Shown here: positions 25,799 through 35,365 of the stretch, one piece after another
How the letters are laid out: each line of letters opens with the position of its first letter
Numbering within the stretch: the stretch's first letter is position 1
Assembly (NCBI GenBank): GCA_036501845.1
Contig: DASXZO010000067.1
Coordinates: 1-42,815 of the forward strand
DNA length: 42,815 nt
Direction: 5' to 3'
Source of the DNA: JBBREP01 sp036501845
GTDB lineage: Bacteria; Actinomycetota; Acidimicrobiia; IMCC26256; PALSA-610
The notes under the pieces: model-generated
Databases searched by the model: none
What the model was told of the DNA's origin: nothing
Seen by the model: the letters and a program-made list of their open reading frames with translations, nothing else
Made by a program: the position numbers and the translations under genes

Positions 25799-28700
25799 AT
25801 GAGGTATTGCAGGTCGAGGTCGTGGGGCAGTCGACCCATTGCTCGTGGGGTGGCCATCGCGGCCGCAATCGCGACGACGGGTGTGGCCCCTTCACTCTTC
25901 GCCATCGCGTCGAGCGCCAACACTGCGGCGCAGGCTGCGGTCGCGCCGGCAACGTCGTCGACGACAGTGAGTGCAAGCGCGAGCGGTGGTGGCGCCACGG
26001 TCACCCTGTCGGCGCCGGCAACGAACGATCTCGGCGGCACCGTGCAACTGCAGCTCGCTGTGCGCGGCGCGCCCACGCTCGCCGCGCTGCAAGGCAACCT
26101 TCGCTACGACCACGACGCGCTCGAGGTATCGGGCGCGCAATTCGCCGCGCGCACGGCCGCGGGTACCACGCTCCAGGGCCTGCAAACATCGGATCTCACC
26201 GACCGTTCCGCGCTCGCCGCATGGTCGTGCCCGGTCGCGGCGTGCGACTCGTCGCTCGCCGGCGCCTCGCACGCGAGCTCAGCCGCATCGCAACCGATCG
26301 CCACGATCGCGGTCGAGCCGCTCGCCGGCGGCCACGTGCAAGTACGTCTCGACGGCTTGATGCTCGTCGGCAGCAATGGCGTCGTGCTCGCGCGGGGGCT
26401 GAACCTGTCGCTCACGATCGATGTTGCGCACGGCACGCGCGTGTGGAGCGCACCACAAGGACCCGCGACCGCACCCACGGCCGCGGCAACGCATCCCGCG
26501 TCCACCGACATCGACGGTGGCGGTTCCACCACGATTCGCGATGCCGACATGCTGCGGCAGGACTGGATGAACGCGGCCGAGTCGGGTGAAGCATGCCCGG
26601 CTCCTCCGGCGGGCACCGACGTCGACGGCGACGGCTGCTTCACGATCGCCGATGTCGAAACCGTGGCTGCACACGTGCAGGGCACCGCGCAGTCGCTGCA
26701 GCGCGCGGCCGCGCCGAACGTGGTCACCACGTTCGTGGTGAACTCCACTGGCGACGCCGCCGACGCCAAGGCCGACGGCATCTGCCAGACCGCCACCGCA
26801 GGCGAGTGCACGCTGCGCGCCGCAATCGCCGAGGCCAACCGCGCTGCGGGTGCAGCCGAGATCGACTTCAACATCCCCGTCGCGGCGCCCGCGACCATCG
26901 CACCCGGATCGCCGTTGCCGGTGCTCAACAATCCCAACGGCATCAGCATCGAAGGCTTCACGCAACCCGGCTCGCAAGCGAACACCGACCCGCTCGCCGA
27001 CAATGCCGTCTACGGCGTGGAGCTCGTGGGCAAGGGTGAGAGCGCGTTCGACGGCTTCGACGTGTCGACGGGCCACAACGAGTTCCGCGGTCTCGATATC
27101 CACAGCTTCAAGCAGGGGATCGTCTTCGAGACCACAACCTCCGTCGACAACGTGGTCGAGGGCGACATGTTCGGGTTGCAGCCCGACGGCTCACTCATCC
27201 CTGGCTTCACCTACGTGCCGTCGTCGTCGTGCATCGTGTTGACGAACGGCGCGAGCCACAACCAGATCGGTGCGCCGCTGCCGGCGAACCGCAACGTGAT
27301 CAGCGGTTGCGGGCACGTGGGCGTTGCCTTCTACCTGTGGGGCACGAAGTACAACAACATCCAGAACAACATCATCGGCCTCGACCCCACCGGCACCCTT
27401 GCGCGCGGCTCGATCTCGCACGGTGTGGACATCAACACCGGCACGCAGCAGACGATGGTGGGCGGCACCGATCCGGGCGACGGCAACGTGGTGTCGGGCA
27501 ACCAGCAACACGGTGTGGAGATCTCGCACAACTCGTTGACGCAGCACAACTTCATCGAAGACAACTTCATCGGCACCGACCTCACGGGCAACAACGCCCC
27601 GGCTTACGCCGCCAACGGCCAGGACGGCGTGCACCTCGAAGGTTTCCCGAACTGCAACGAGCCCTACACGACCACCGGCCAGTGCCCGTCGGACGCGGGG
27701 CTGAGCACCGTGACCGGCAACGTGATCGCCAACAACGGCAAGGGCGGTGTGTTCGTCGACAAGGGTGTGCACGACTCGGTGGTGGCGAACAACCTCATCG
27801 GTGTCACCCTCAACGGCACGCCCGCTGGGAACGGCCTGTTCGGCGTGCACATCGAGGCCGGGAGCTACAACAACACCGTGGGCCCTGGCAACGTGATCGC
27901 CAACAACGGCACCGGCGTGCAGATCCGGCCCGACGCGCTTGCGCCGGCCGACAGCACGCCCACCGTCACGAACGGCAACACGATCACGCAGAACTCGATC
28001 TATTCGAACGGCTCGGCTGGCGCCACGTCACTCGGCATCGACCTCACGCCGCTCGGACAGATCAACACGCCGGCCAACGCCGACCCGAACGTGCAGGACT
28101 CGATCATCGGGCCGTCGCTTGCGAGCGGTTCGCCCACGTCAGTGGTGGCCACCACGTGCGCCAACTGCGTGGTCGAGGTGTTCGTGAGTGACCGCGGCAT
28201 CGGCTTCTACGGTTCGGGCAAGACCTACCTCGCCTCGGCCACCGCCGACGCAAGCGGTATCGCCAACGTGACGCTTCCGGCTGGGAACGGCGGCGCGGTG
28301 GTGACCGCGACCACCACGAACCCGGGCGGCAGCACTTCGGAGTTCGCCAAGAACATCAAGGTCGCCACGGTGAGCAACGACCAGCCACCGATCGCCAAGT
28401 TCACGGCGAACTGCGACAAGCGCTCGTGCAGCTTCGACGCCGGGCCGTCGCACGACCCCGACGGTTCGATCGTGAGCTACGCGTGGGACTTCGGTGACGG
28501 CGCTACTGGCAGCGGCATCACGGCGAGCCACGACTACACCGCGAACAACAACTACACCGTGCAGCTGACGGTCACCGACAACCTCGGTGCCGCCGGTGTG
28601 GTCGCGCAGAGCGTGACCGCGGTGGACCAGGCGCCGACCGCGTCGTTCACGTGGTCGTGCTCGGCGCAGAGCTGCTCGATGAACGGCTCGAGCTCGAGCG

Positions 28701-29737
28701 ACAGCGACGGCAGCGTCGTGGCGTACGCGTGGACCTTCGGCGACGGCGCGACGGGCACCGGCGAGAGCGTGAGCCACCAGTTCGCGAGTGCCAAGGTGTT
28801 CAACGTGACCCTTACCGTCACTGACGACAGCGGGCAGACCGGCTCGGTGGTTGTGGCGGTGGACGCGAGCAACGTGGCGTCGCAAGGGAACTCCGTGTTC
28901 ACCGACGGCGCGCACTACTCGGTGAACGGCACCTACATCCCGCTGTCAGGCGACTTCAACGGCGACGGCAAGGCCGACATCTTCTGGTACGCGCCGGGCA
29001 CCGGGTCCGACAGCATCTGGTACTCGAACGGCACCAGTTTCCAGAACGGCCCAACCGTCAACGTCAACGGCACCTACAAGCCGATCGTCGGCGACTTCAA
29101 CGGCGACGGCAAGGCCGACATCCTCTGGTACGCGCCTGGGACCGCGTCCGACAGCCTTTGGTACGGCGCCGCATCGGGCTTCACCCAGGGGCCGGCCGTC
29201 AACATCAGCGGCAAGTACAAGCCGGTGGTGTCCGACTTCAACGGTGACCACAGCGACGACATCGTGTGGGACAACGTCGGTGCGAACACGCAAACCGTGT
29301 GGTGGGGCGGCGCCTCGGGCTTCCACCAGGGCTCGCTCAACCTGTTCGGCCCGCCCGGCACCGTGCTGCACGGCGACTTCAACGGCGACGGCTTCGGCGA
29401 CGCGTTCTTCTACCAGGCCGGCTCGGGCAAGGAGCACCTCTGGCTCGGCTCGGCCAACGGTCCGGCGAACGTGAGCGCGCCGAGCATCAACGGCACGTAT
29501 ACGCCGATCGCCGGCGACTTCAACGGTGACGGCAGCACCGACGTGTTCTTCTACGCACCAGGGAGTGGCGCCGACTCGATGTGGTACGGATCGACCACTG
29601 GTCTGCACGCCGGTCCGCACGACTCGGTGAACGGTGCCTACGTGCCGGTCGCCGGCGACTTCAACGGTGACGGCAAGACCGACGTGTTCTGGTACGCCGC
29701 CGGTCCGGCCGCCGACTCCGTGTGGTACGGCATCTAG
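25799..29737 (+). CDS. Giant exported multidomain protein: cohesin-like, dockerin, CSLREA/beta-helix, 2x PKD, 6x FG-GAP
   Basis: 1312 aa from ATG 25799. A signal peptide (basic start, hydrophobic 15-35) is followed by a cohesin-like beta-sandwich (about 55-210; AALQGNLRYDHDALEVSG). A dockerin-like pair of calcium loops comes next (about 236-300; DIDGGGSTTIRD and DVDGDGCFTIAD, the second a perfect EF-hand loop, the first lacking its fifth-position acid). CSLREA region: TFVVNSTGD to CTLRAAIAEANRA (about 311-352). A right-handed parallel beta-helix with repeated NxIIGxDPTGT/NVVSGN turns spans about 360-785. Two PKD domains (about 863-941 and 943-1024; WDFGDGATG, WTFGDGATG) precede six FG-GAP-type calcium repeats (GDFNGDGKADI) to the end. 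It is most likely a secreted or surface adhesin, or a polysaccharide-binding protein. No LPXTG or C-terminal anchor is seen. Confidence 0.85.
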   Translation: MRYCRSRSWGSRPIARGVAIAAAIATTGVAPSLFAIASSANTAAQAAVAPATSSTTVSASASGGGATVTLSAPATNDLGGTVQLQLAVRGAPTLAALQGNLRYDHDALEVSGAQFAARTAAGTTLQGLQTSDLTDRSALAAWSCPVAACDSSLAGASHASSAASQPIATIAVEPLAGGHVQVRLDGLMLVGSNGVVLARGLNLSLTIDVAHGTRVWSAPQGPATAPTAAATHPASTDIDGGGSTTIRDADMLRQDWMNAAESGEACPAPPAGTDVDGDGCFTIADVETVAAHVQGTAQSLQRAAAPNVVTTFVVNSTGDAADAKADGICQTATAGECTLRAAIAEANRAAGAAEIDFNIPVAAPATIAPGSPLPVLNNPNGISIEGFTQPGSQANTDPLADNAVYGVELVGKGESAFDGFDVSTGHNEFRGLDIHSFKQGIVFETTTSVDNVVEGDMFGLQPDGSLIPGFTYVPSSSCIVLTNGASHNQIGAPLPANRNVISGCGHVGVAFYLWGTKYNNIQNNIIGLDPTGTLARGSISHGVDINTGTQQTMVGGTDPGDGNVVSGNQQHGVEISHNSLTQHNFIEDNFIGTDLTGNNAPAYAANGQDGVHLEGFPNCNEPYTTTGQCPSDAGLSTVTGNVIANNGKGGVFVDKGVHDSVVANNLIGVTLNGTPAGNGLFGVHIEAGSYNNTVGPGNVIANNGTGVQIRPDALAPADSTPTVTNGNTITQNSIYSNGSAGATSLGIDLTPLGQINTPANADPNVQDSIIGPSLASGSPTSVVATTCANCVVEVFVSDRGIGFYGSGKTYLASATADASGIANVTLPAGNGGAVVTATTTNPGGSTSEFAKNIKVATVSNDQPPIAKFTANCDKRSCSFDAGPSHDPDGSIVSYAWDFGDGATGSGITASHDYTANNNYTVQLTVTDNLGAAGVVAQSVTAVDQAPTASFTWSCSAQSCSMNGSSSSDSDGSVVAYAWTFGDGATGTGESVSHQFASAKVFNVTLTVTDDSGQTGSVVVAVDASNVASQGNSVFTDGAHYSVNGTYIPLSGDFNGDGKADIFWYAPGTGSDSIWYSNGTSFQNGPTVNVNGTYKPIVGDFNGDGKADILWYAPGTASDSLWYGAASGFTQGPAVNISGKYKPVVSDFNGDHSDDIVWDNVGANTQTVWWGGASGFHQGSLNLFGPPGTVLHGDFNGDGFGDAFFYQAGSGKEHLWLGSANGPANVSAPSINGTYTPIAGDFNGDGSTDVFFYAPGSGADSMWYGSTTGLHAGPHDSVNGAYVPVAGDFNGDGKTDVFWYAAGPAADSVWYGI

Positions 29738-29913
29738 AACCTTTTGCCCTCCCTTTGCATCAAGGGGACGAAGGGTGCAAAGCTTCCCCCGCGGGTGAGG
29801 GGCACACGACACGCCCGTGGGGGCGCCAGCCAGTTGGTGACGCCTAGCGGAGGCAGCTTGTCGCGGGCGATCCTGTGGTCGTCCCGGCGGAAATTCGAGG
29901 GGACGTGTTCTAC
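29738..29913 (+). promoter_or_regulatory. Structured 176-nt leader between giant paralogues
   Basis: Three consecutive hairpins can form. CTTTGCA (29753-29759) pairs with TGCAAAG (29776-29782). CCCCCGCGGG (29786-29795) pairs with CCCGTGGGGG (29814-29823), 10 bp with one G-U wobble. GGCG (29822-29825) pairs with CGCC (29841-29844), with inner CA/TG and CC/GG pairs. GAGGGG 11 nt before ATG 29914 is the ribosome-binding site. The first hairpin may terminate the upstream gene; the others would lie in the leader RNA. I could not match the region to a known riboswitch class. Confidence 0.4.
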
Positions 29914-32900
29914 ATGCAGCCAGGGATTCGGCGCAGGCCTTTGGCTTGCCTCGTCGCGGCGGCGACATTGATCGGTGCAGGATTCGTCGCGGCGCCCGTG
30001 TCGGCAACCGCGAGCACGGCCAACGCGAGTTCGGCCAACACGAGTTCGAGTGGCCCGATCAGTTTGTCGGGCGCGGCAGCAGTGCCGGCGGGCGGCGTGG
30101 CGCGCATCCACGTCGACGTGCACGGCATCGCGTCGCTCGGCGCGTTGCAGGCGTCGTTGCGCTACGACCACACCGCGCTGGAGATCAGCCGCATCGTGTT
30201 GCCGCCGCACTTCGACAGCGGCGGCGCGACGCGTCTCGTGCAGACCAACGAGGCGGTCGACCGCACCACGTTCGGTGCGTGGTCGTGCCCGGCGGCTGAG
30301 TGCAGCGGTCGCATCGCAACGGCGCGAGCGTCGGCGAATGCGGCCTCGGCCTCGGCATCGCAGCGCGTCGCCGAGATCGACGTGGAGCCGCTCGCCGCGG
30401 GTCACGTCGAGTTGCGACTCGACGGTGGTCTGCTCGCCGACACCGCCGGCCACGTGCTCGCCCGCAATGCCACCGCGTCGTTCACGCTGCACGTCGACGG
30501 CGGCACCCACGCCTACCCGGCGCCGCGCGGAGCAGTGGCGGCGACTCCGCATGCCGCGCACGCGGCGACGGCCGCGGCACTCGACATCGACGGTGACCAC
30601 ACGGTGTCGCCGCGCGACCCGATGGCGTTGGAGCCGGCGTGGGACGTGGCGACCGAGGCATCCGACTCGTGTGCCACGCCGCCGCCGGGCACCGACGTGG
30701 ACGGCGATGGTTGCCTCTCGGTCGCCGACATCCAGTCGGTGGCCGGCCACGTAAACGCGCCCGACGCATCGGCACGCACTGCCACATCGACGTCCCCCTA
30801 TGGCGCATCTCCCTACGGCGTCGTTCCCAACGCGTCGACCTTCGTGGTCAACTCGACCGCCGACGCGCCCGACGCCAGCGCCAATGGCGTGTGCGCCACG
30901 GCCGGCGGCGACTGCACACTTCGCGCCGCGCTGCAAGAAGCGAACCGCGCCGGCACTGCTGCCACCGTCGACTTCAACATCCCGGGTGCGGGCATTCACA
31001 CGATCCACTTCACATCGGCCCCGCCGGCGTTCACCAACCCTGCCGGGATCACGATCGACGGCTTCAGCCAGCCCGGTTCACGCGCAAACACCGATCCGCT
31101 CGTGGTGAACGCGGTGTACGGCATCGAGATCGAGGGCAACGGCCCGCACTCGTTCAACGGCTTCACGGTCACCAGCTCGAACAACGTGTTCAAGGGCTTC
31201 GTGATGCACGGGTTCGTGAAGGAGATGTTCTTCACCGGCACCACCGCGAACAACAACCAGGTGATCGGCGACATCATCGGCCTGCAGCCCGACGGCAGCT
31301 TCGACCCCGGCTACGGCTACGCGGTGGCGTCGAGCTGCATCGTGTTCCAGGCCGGCGCGAGCCACAACCAGTTCGGCGAGCCTGGTGTGGCGAACCGCAA
31401 CGTGATCAGCGGTTGCAACCACATCGGCATCACGTCGTACAACTGGGGCACCAAGTTCGACAACGTGCAGAACGACATCATCGGCCTCGACCCCACCGGC
31501 ACGCAGAACCGCAAGTCGCTCGGTCACGGTGTCGACGTCAACGAGGGTGTGCAGAACGAGCTCGTGGGCGGCACCGCCCCCGGCGACGGCAACGTGCTGT
31601 CGGGCAACCGTGACGAGGGCATCGAGATCTCGCACAACTCGCTCACCGAGAACAACTCGATCGTCGACAACTTCATCGGCACCGACGCCACCGGCAACGC
31701 GGCGCCCGACTACGCGCACAACGGCAAGTGGGGCATTCACCTCGAGGGCTATCCCGACTGCACGCTTACCGCCAACAAGCAGTGCCCTGAAGACGCGGGC
31801 ACCAACTTCGTGAGCGGCAACGTGGTGGCCGGCTCGGGTCATGGCGGCATCGTGGTGGACAAGGGCGTGCACGACTCGATCATCCAGGACAACCTCGTGG
31901 GCATCCTGCCGAACGGTCAGCCGGCAGGGAACACGCTCTACGGCATCCACCTCGAGGCCGGCAGCGTGCGCAACACGGTCGGCCCCGGCAACATCGTCGC
32001 CTACAACGACAGTGGCGTATCGCTGCGGCCCGACGCGCTGTCGCCGCCCGACCCGGTGCCCACGAAGACGAACGCCAACAAGATCACGCAGAACTCGATC
32101 TTCTCGAACTCGGTGAACGGCCTCGAGTCGCTGGGGATCGACCTGACCCCGCAGGGCAAGGTGAACACGGCGCAGGACTGCGATCCGAACGTGAACGACT
32201 GCATGATCGCGCCCACGCTCACCAACCCCACGCCGAGCTCGGTCGACGCAGTCACGTGCGCGGGTTGCACGGTAGAGGTGTTCCTCTCCGACCAGCCGCA
32301 GGGTTCGGTCGGTTCGGGCAAGACCTATCTCGGCAACGCGATCGCCGACGGCACAGGAGTTGCGCACCTCGCACTTCCTGCCGGCACGGCGGGGCAGATC
32401 ATCACGGCCGATTCCACGAACGCGAACAACAGCACGTCGGAGTTCAGCCGCAACATCAAGGTGCCGAGCTCAGGCGGTGTCACGAACCAGTTCCCGACCG
32501 CGTCGTTCACATGGTCGTGCAACCTGCAGGACTGCGCGATGAACGGGGCCGGCTCGAACGATCCCGACGGTTCGATCGCCGCGTACAACTGGAACTTCGG
32601 CGACGGTGCGACCGCACAGGGCGTGACCGTGAGCCATCACTTCGCGACGGCATCGGTATTCACGGTGTCGCTCGTGGTCACCGACAATCTCGGCGGCACG
32701 GGTGCGGTGTCGGTCCCGGTTGACGCGAGCAAGGTCGGCACGCAGGGCAACTCCGTGTTCGCGATCGGCAACCAGCATCCGGTGAACGGCACCTACACGC
32801 CGATCCCCGGCGACTTCAACGGCGACGGCAAAGCCGACATCCTCTGGTACGGCAAGGGCACCAATGGCGATGTGCTCTGGTACGCGACGAGCCACGGGTT

Positions 32901-33600
32901 CGTGAACGGTCCGTCGATCACGATCAACGGTGTGTACGTGCCGCTCGCCGGCGACTTCAACGGCGACGGCAAGACCGACATCTTCTGGTACTCGCCGGGC
33001 AATGGTGGCGAGAGCGTGTGGTACGGCGCCACGTCGGGCTTCACGGGCGGCGGGCACTTCACGGTGAACGGCTCGTACAAGCCGGCGGTCGGTGACTTCA
33101 ACGGTGACGGCAAGGCCGACATCGTGTGGAACACGCGGGTCACGCCCACCCAAGCGATCTGGTACGGCACCACCAACGGCTTCGCACAGCACACCGCGAA
33201 CGTTGCCGGCGCCCACGGCACAGCACTCGTCGGAGACTTCAACGGCGACGGCTCCGACGACGTGCTGTGGTACCAGCCCGGCACGGCGCGCGACGCGTTG
33301 TGGCTCGGCACACCGTTCGGGCTCGCGGTGGCGTCGACGCATCCGAAGATCAACGGCAGCTACGTGCCAGTGACCGGCGACTTCAACGGCGACGGCAAAG
33401 CCGACGTGCTGTGGTACGCCCCGGGCGGCGCGGCCGACACGGTGTGGTATGGCAGCACGAACGGCATCGCGGCCGGACCGCACGTGGCGATCAACGGTGT
33501 GTACCTGCCGATCGCCGGTGACTACAACGGCGACGGCAAGACCGACGTGTTCTGGTACGCGGCCGGCCCGGCTGCCGACAGCATCTGGCTCGGTCTCTAG
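29914..33600 (+). CDS. Giant exported multidomain protein, second tandem copy (1x PKD)
   Basis: 1228 aa from ATG 29914, chosen because GAGGGG precedes it in the same layout as the first copy. Domain order matches the upstream paralogue: signal peptide (1-35), cohesin-like domain (about 45-200; LGALQASLRYDHTALEIS), dockerin-like loops (about 223-282; DIDGDHTVSPRD, DVDGDGCLSVAD), CSLREA region (about 308-350), parallel beta-helix (about 360-780), one PKD domain (about 859-938; WNFGDGATAQG) and six FG-GAP repeats ending VFWYAAGPAADSIWLGL. It lacks one of the two PKD domains of the first copy and has a poly-Ser/Thr/Asn stretch after the signal. Both copies end on the same FG-GAP sequence. An extracellular structural or adhesive role is inferred; no enzyme active site is evident in the helix. 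Confidence 0.85.
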   Translation: MQPGIRRRPLACLVAAATLIGAGFVAAPVSATASTANASSANTSSSGPISLSGAAAVPAGGVARIHVDVHGIASLGALQASLRYDHTALEISRIVLPPHFDSGGATRLVQTNEAVDRTTFGAWSCPAAECSGRIATARASANAASASASQRVAEIDVEPLAAGHVELRLDGGLLADTAGHVLARNATASFTLHVDGGTHAYPAPRGAVAATPHAAHAATAAALDIDGDHTVSPRDPMALEPAWDVATEASDSCATPPPGTDVDGDGCLSVADIQSVAGHVNAPDASARTATSTSPYGASPYGVVPNASTFVVNSTADAPDASANGVCATAGGDCTLRAALQEANRAGTAATVDFNIPGAGIHTIHFTSAPPAFTNPAGITIDGFSQPGSRANTDPLVVNAVYGIEIEGNGPHSFNGFTVTSSNNVFKGFVMHGFVKEMFFTGTTANNNQVIGDIIGLQPDGSFDPGYGYAVASSCIVFQAGASHNQFGEPGVANRNVISGCNHIGITSYNWGTKFDNVQNDIIGLDPTGTQNRKSLGHGVDVNEGVQNELVGGTAPGDGNVLSGNRDEGIEISHNSLTENNSIVDNFIGTDATGNAAPDYAHNGKWGIHLEGYPDCTLTANKQCPEDAGTNFVSGNVVAGSGHGGIVVDKGVHDSIIQDNLVGILPNGQPAGNTLYGIHLEAGSVRNTVGPGNIVAYNDSGVSLRPDALSPPDPVPTKTNANKITQNSIFSNSVNGLESLGIDLTPQGKVNTAQDCDPNVNDCMIAPTLTNPTPSSVDAVTCAGCTVEVFLSDQPQGSVGSGKTYLGNAIADGTGVAHLALPAGTAGQIITADSTNANNSTSEFSRNIKVPSSGGVTNQFPTASFTWSCNLQDCAMNGAGSNDPDGSIAAYNWNFGDGATAQGVTVSHHFATASVFTVSLVVTDNLGGTGAVSVPVDASKVGTQGNSVFAIGNQHPVNGTYTPIPGDFNGDGKADILWYGKGTNGDVLWYATSHGFVNGPSITINGVYVPLAGDFNGDGKTDIFWYSPGNGGESVWYGATSGFTGGGHFTVNGSYKPAVGDFNGDGKADIVWNTRVTPTQAIWYGTTNGFAQHTANVAGAHGTALVGDFNGDGSDDVLWYQPGTARDALWLGTPFGLAVASTHPKINGSYVPVTGDFNGDGKADVLWYAPGGAADTVWYGSTNGIAAGPHVAINGVYLPIAGDYNGDGKTDVFWYAAGPAADSIWLGL

Positions 33601-33618
33601 CCGACGTTCGCAGTTACT

Positions 33619-34362
33619 TCAGCGCGACGCGAGGGCGTGCACCGCGGCTGCGGCGGCTTCCGCTGCGGCTTCGGTGGCACGCTCCGCGTCCTGGCCGAAC
33701 TGCATGAGTGCCTCGACGCGTTCGGGGTGCTCGGCCATGTAGCTCGCCGTGAGCTCGGGATCCATCGTGCCGTCCGAGCGGATCAGCGCGAGGAGCGCCT
33801 CGTCGAGGAAGCCGCTCCCCGCGTAGTCGCTGATCGCGCGGAACACGCTCCACGGCCGGCCCGCGTCTTCGCACACCGCGGCGATCGCCGCGGTTTCCAT
33901 GTCGACCGCGATCACACCCTTGGCGAACATCCCGTCGAGCACACCGACATCGGTGATCAAGTCGTCGCCACAACTGAGCGTGCCCGACGATCGCGCGTCG
34001 CCGATCAGCGTCGGGCGATGCTCGCGGCCCGTCGCGCGCTCCACGACGCGCTCGGGCACGATCAGCTCGCCCATGCCGAGCCCGCGGTCGACCGAGCCGG
34101 CGATGCCCACCACGAACACCGTCTCGACGCCATGCTCGAGGATCGCCGTGGCCGCGTGCGCCGCGTTGGCCATACCGATCTCGGTGAGCATCGCGGTGAT
34201 CGTGACCGGTCCGGCGTTGCCGCTGTAGATGCGGCCGGCGTTCCGGTCGGCAGGGCCTTGGTCGGTGAGCGCGAGGCGCCGCACGACCGGGTCGAGCTCG
34301 GCGCGCATTGGCGCCAGGATGCCCACGTGGCGCACCGGCGCAAGCGGATCAGATGCAGTCAT
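33619..34362 (-). CDS. Nucleoside phosphorylase-fold protein (MTA/SAH nucleosidase-like)
   Basis: 247 aa from ATG 34362 (a longer frame to 34407 exists but lacks family similarity). The fold is the PNP_UDP_1 type: GILAPMRAELDPV at the N-terminus, VFVVGIAGSVDRGLGMGELIVP as the glycine-rich core, VDMETAAIAAVC at 153-164 and the late FRAISDYAG with the catalytic-position D179. MTA/SAH nucleosidases have the same VDME and SD signatures and cleave the N-glycosidic bond of methylthioadenosine and S-adenosylhomocysteine. The C-terminal Ala/Glu-rich helix (ERATEAAAEAAAAAV) is an unusual extension. Purine nucleoside phosphorylase or futalosine hydrolase activity cannot be excluded. It converges on the second giant surface-protein gene with an 18-nt gap. 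Confidence 0.82.
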   Translation of the reverse strand: MTASDPLAPVRHVGILAPMRAELDPVVRRLALTDQGPADRNAGRIYSGNAGPVTITAMLTEIGMANAAHAATAILEHGVETVFVVGIAGSVDRGLGMGELIVPERVVERATGREHRPTLIGDARSSGTLSCGDDLITDVGVLDGMFAKGVIAVDMETAAIAAVCEDAGRPWSVFRAISDYAGSGFLDEALLALIRSDGTMDPELTASYMAEHPERVEALMQFGQDAERATEAAAEAAAAAVHALASR

Positions 34363-34411
34363 GGGCGCAGAGTGTTGCAGCTCGTGGTCGCGCCCGGTTC
34401 CGTGCACCGCG

Positions 34412-35365
34412 CTACTTGAAGCGGATCGGGATCGTCTGGCCGTGCGCGCCCGCGCCGTCGCCTTCCGACGCGTCGAACACTTCGAGCGTTCCCGACGCGG
34501 TCGACGGCTTGGCGAACGAGATCTCGGCGCTGAACGTGCCCCACACCCCGTTCCCGGAGGTGGCCTGGGTGGAGGTGTCGGCCAGCACGTGGCCGTTGGC
34601 GTCGCGCAGGCGCAGGCTCACCTGAGCCTCGAATGTGTCGCCCATGCCCCGCACCGTCATGGGACTGGTCACGATGTCGCCGGGTGCGGGAGCGTCGGTG
34701 AGCACGGTGTCGAGCGCGGCGGTGAGATCGAGGCGCGAGAGCGGCGGGTCGACCTGGAAGTTGGTCGGGCCGATCGTGCGCGCCGCGGTGCCGTCGATGG
34801 CGAACGCCACACGCGAGATGCCGGCGAACTGTGTGGCCGTGTACACCACCTGCGCCACCCGATCGCGCAACACCGACGCCAGCGGCGCGCCGCTCGTGAA
34901 GGGGGCGCTCAGGTCGACCGTTGCCGTATCGCCTGAGATCTGCACGCTGCGCACGGTGGTGCCGGCCGGGATCGTGGTGGTGTCGCCGAGCGCCCGATCG
35001 GCCGCCGTGGGGCCGGCCAGCAGCGCCTGGATCGCATGGTCGGCGTCGGCCACCTGCACGTTGCTGCTCACGATGGTGAGTCCGGCGCCGTGCACGAGAT
35101 ACACGAGCACCTCGTGGGCACCCGCGCCGGCCGTCGTGGTGGGAGCCGAGCCCGCCTGGGGCTGCGTGCGAGGAGCCGTGGATGCGGTCGCCGTGGTGGG
35201 CGGGTGACCGCCGCGGGCCTTGGGCGCCGAGCCGGCTCCGCTGCTGCACGCGGTGGCCAAGGCCGCGGCCGTCACCACGGCGATCAGTGGCGCGAGGCGT
35301 GACCCGAGACGTGGTTGGACGATCGCGTGAGCGTATCGACGGCAGCGCGCGTCACACGGGAACAC
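34412..35365 (-). CDS. GerMN/Gmad2-domain lipoprotein
   Basis: 317 aa from GTG 35365; the start is uncertain because about 27 residues precede the hydrophobic core. The lipobox is LATAC followed by SSG, so the mature protein begins at the cysteine and is anchored to the outer face of the membrane. A Pro/Thr/Ala-rich linker leads to a GerMN domain (about 85-200; VLVYLVHGAGL, IQALLAGPT, SVQISGDTATVDLSAPF, VVYTATQF, VAFAIDG). A Gmad2 immunoglobulin-like domain follows (about 220-317; VTSPMTVRGMGDTFEAQVSLRLRD, GTFSAEISF). These domains occur in Bacillus GerM and in actinobacterial LpqB-like lipoproteins, with roles in envelope processes; sporulation is not implied here. It may share a transcript with the downstream nucleosidase gene (49-nt gap). 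Confidence 0.85.
   Translation of the reverse strand: MFPCDARCRRYAHAIVQPRLGSRLAPLIAVVTAAALATACSSGAGSAPKARGGHPPTTATASTAPRTQPQAGSAPTTTAGAGAHEVLVYLVHGAGLTIVSSNVQVADADHAIQALLAGPTAADRALGDTTTIPAGTTVRSVQISGDTATVDLSAPFTSGAPLASVLRDRVAQVVYTATQFAGISRVAFAIDGTAARTIGPTNFQVDPPLSRLDLTAALDTVLTDAPAPGDIVTSPMTVRGMGDTFEAQVSLRLRDANGHVLADTSTQATSGNGVWGTFSAEISFAKPSTASGTLEVFDASEGDGAGAHGQTIPIRFK

Noticed and set aside
29738..29850. Possible c-di-GMP-I riboswitch (a GCAAAGC-like core is present)
   Set aside because: The second conserved half (GGCAAACC region) and the expected tetraloop receptor context are absent, so the match is not adequate.
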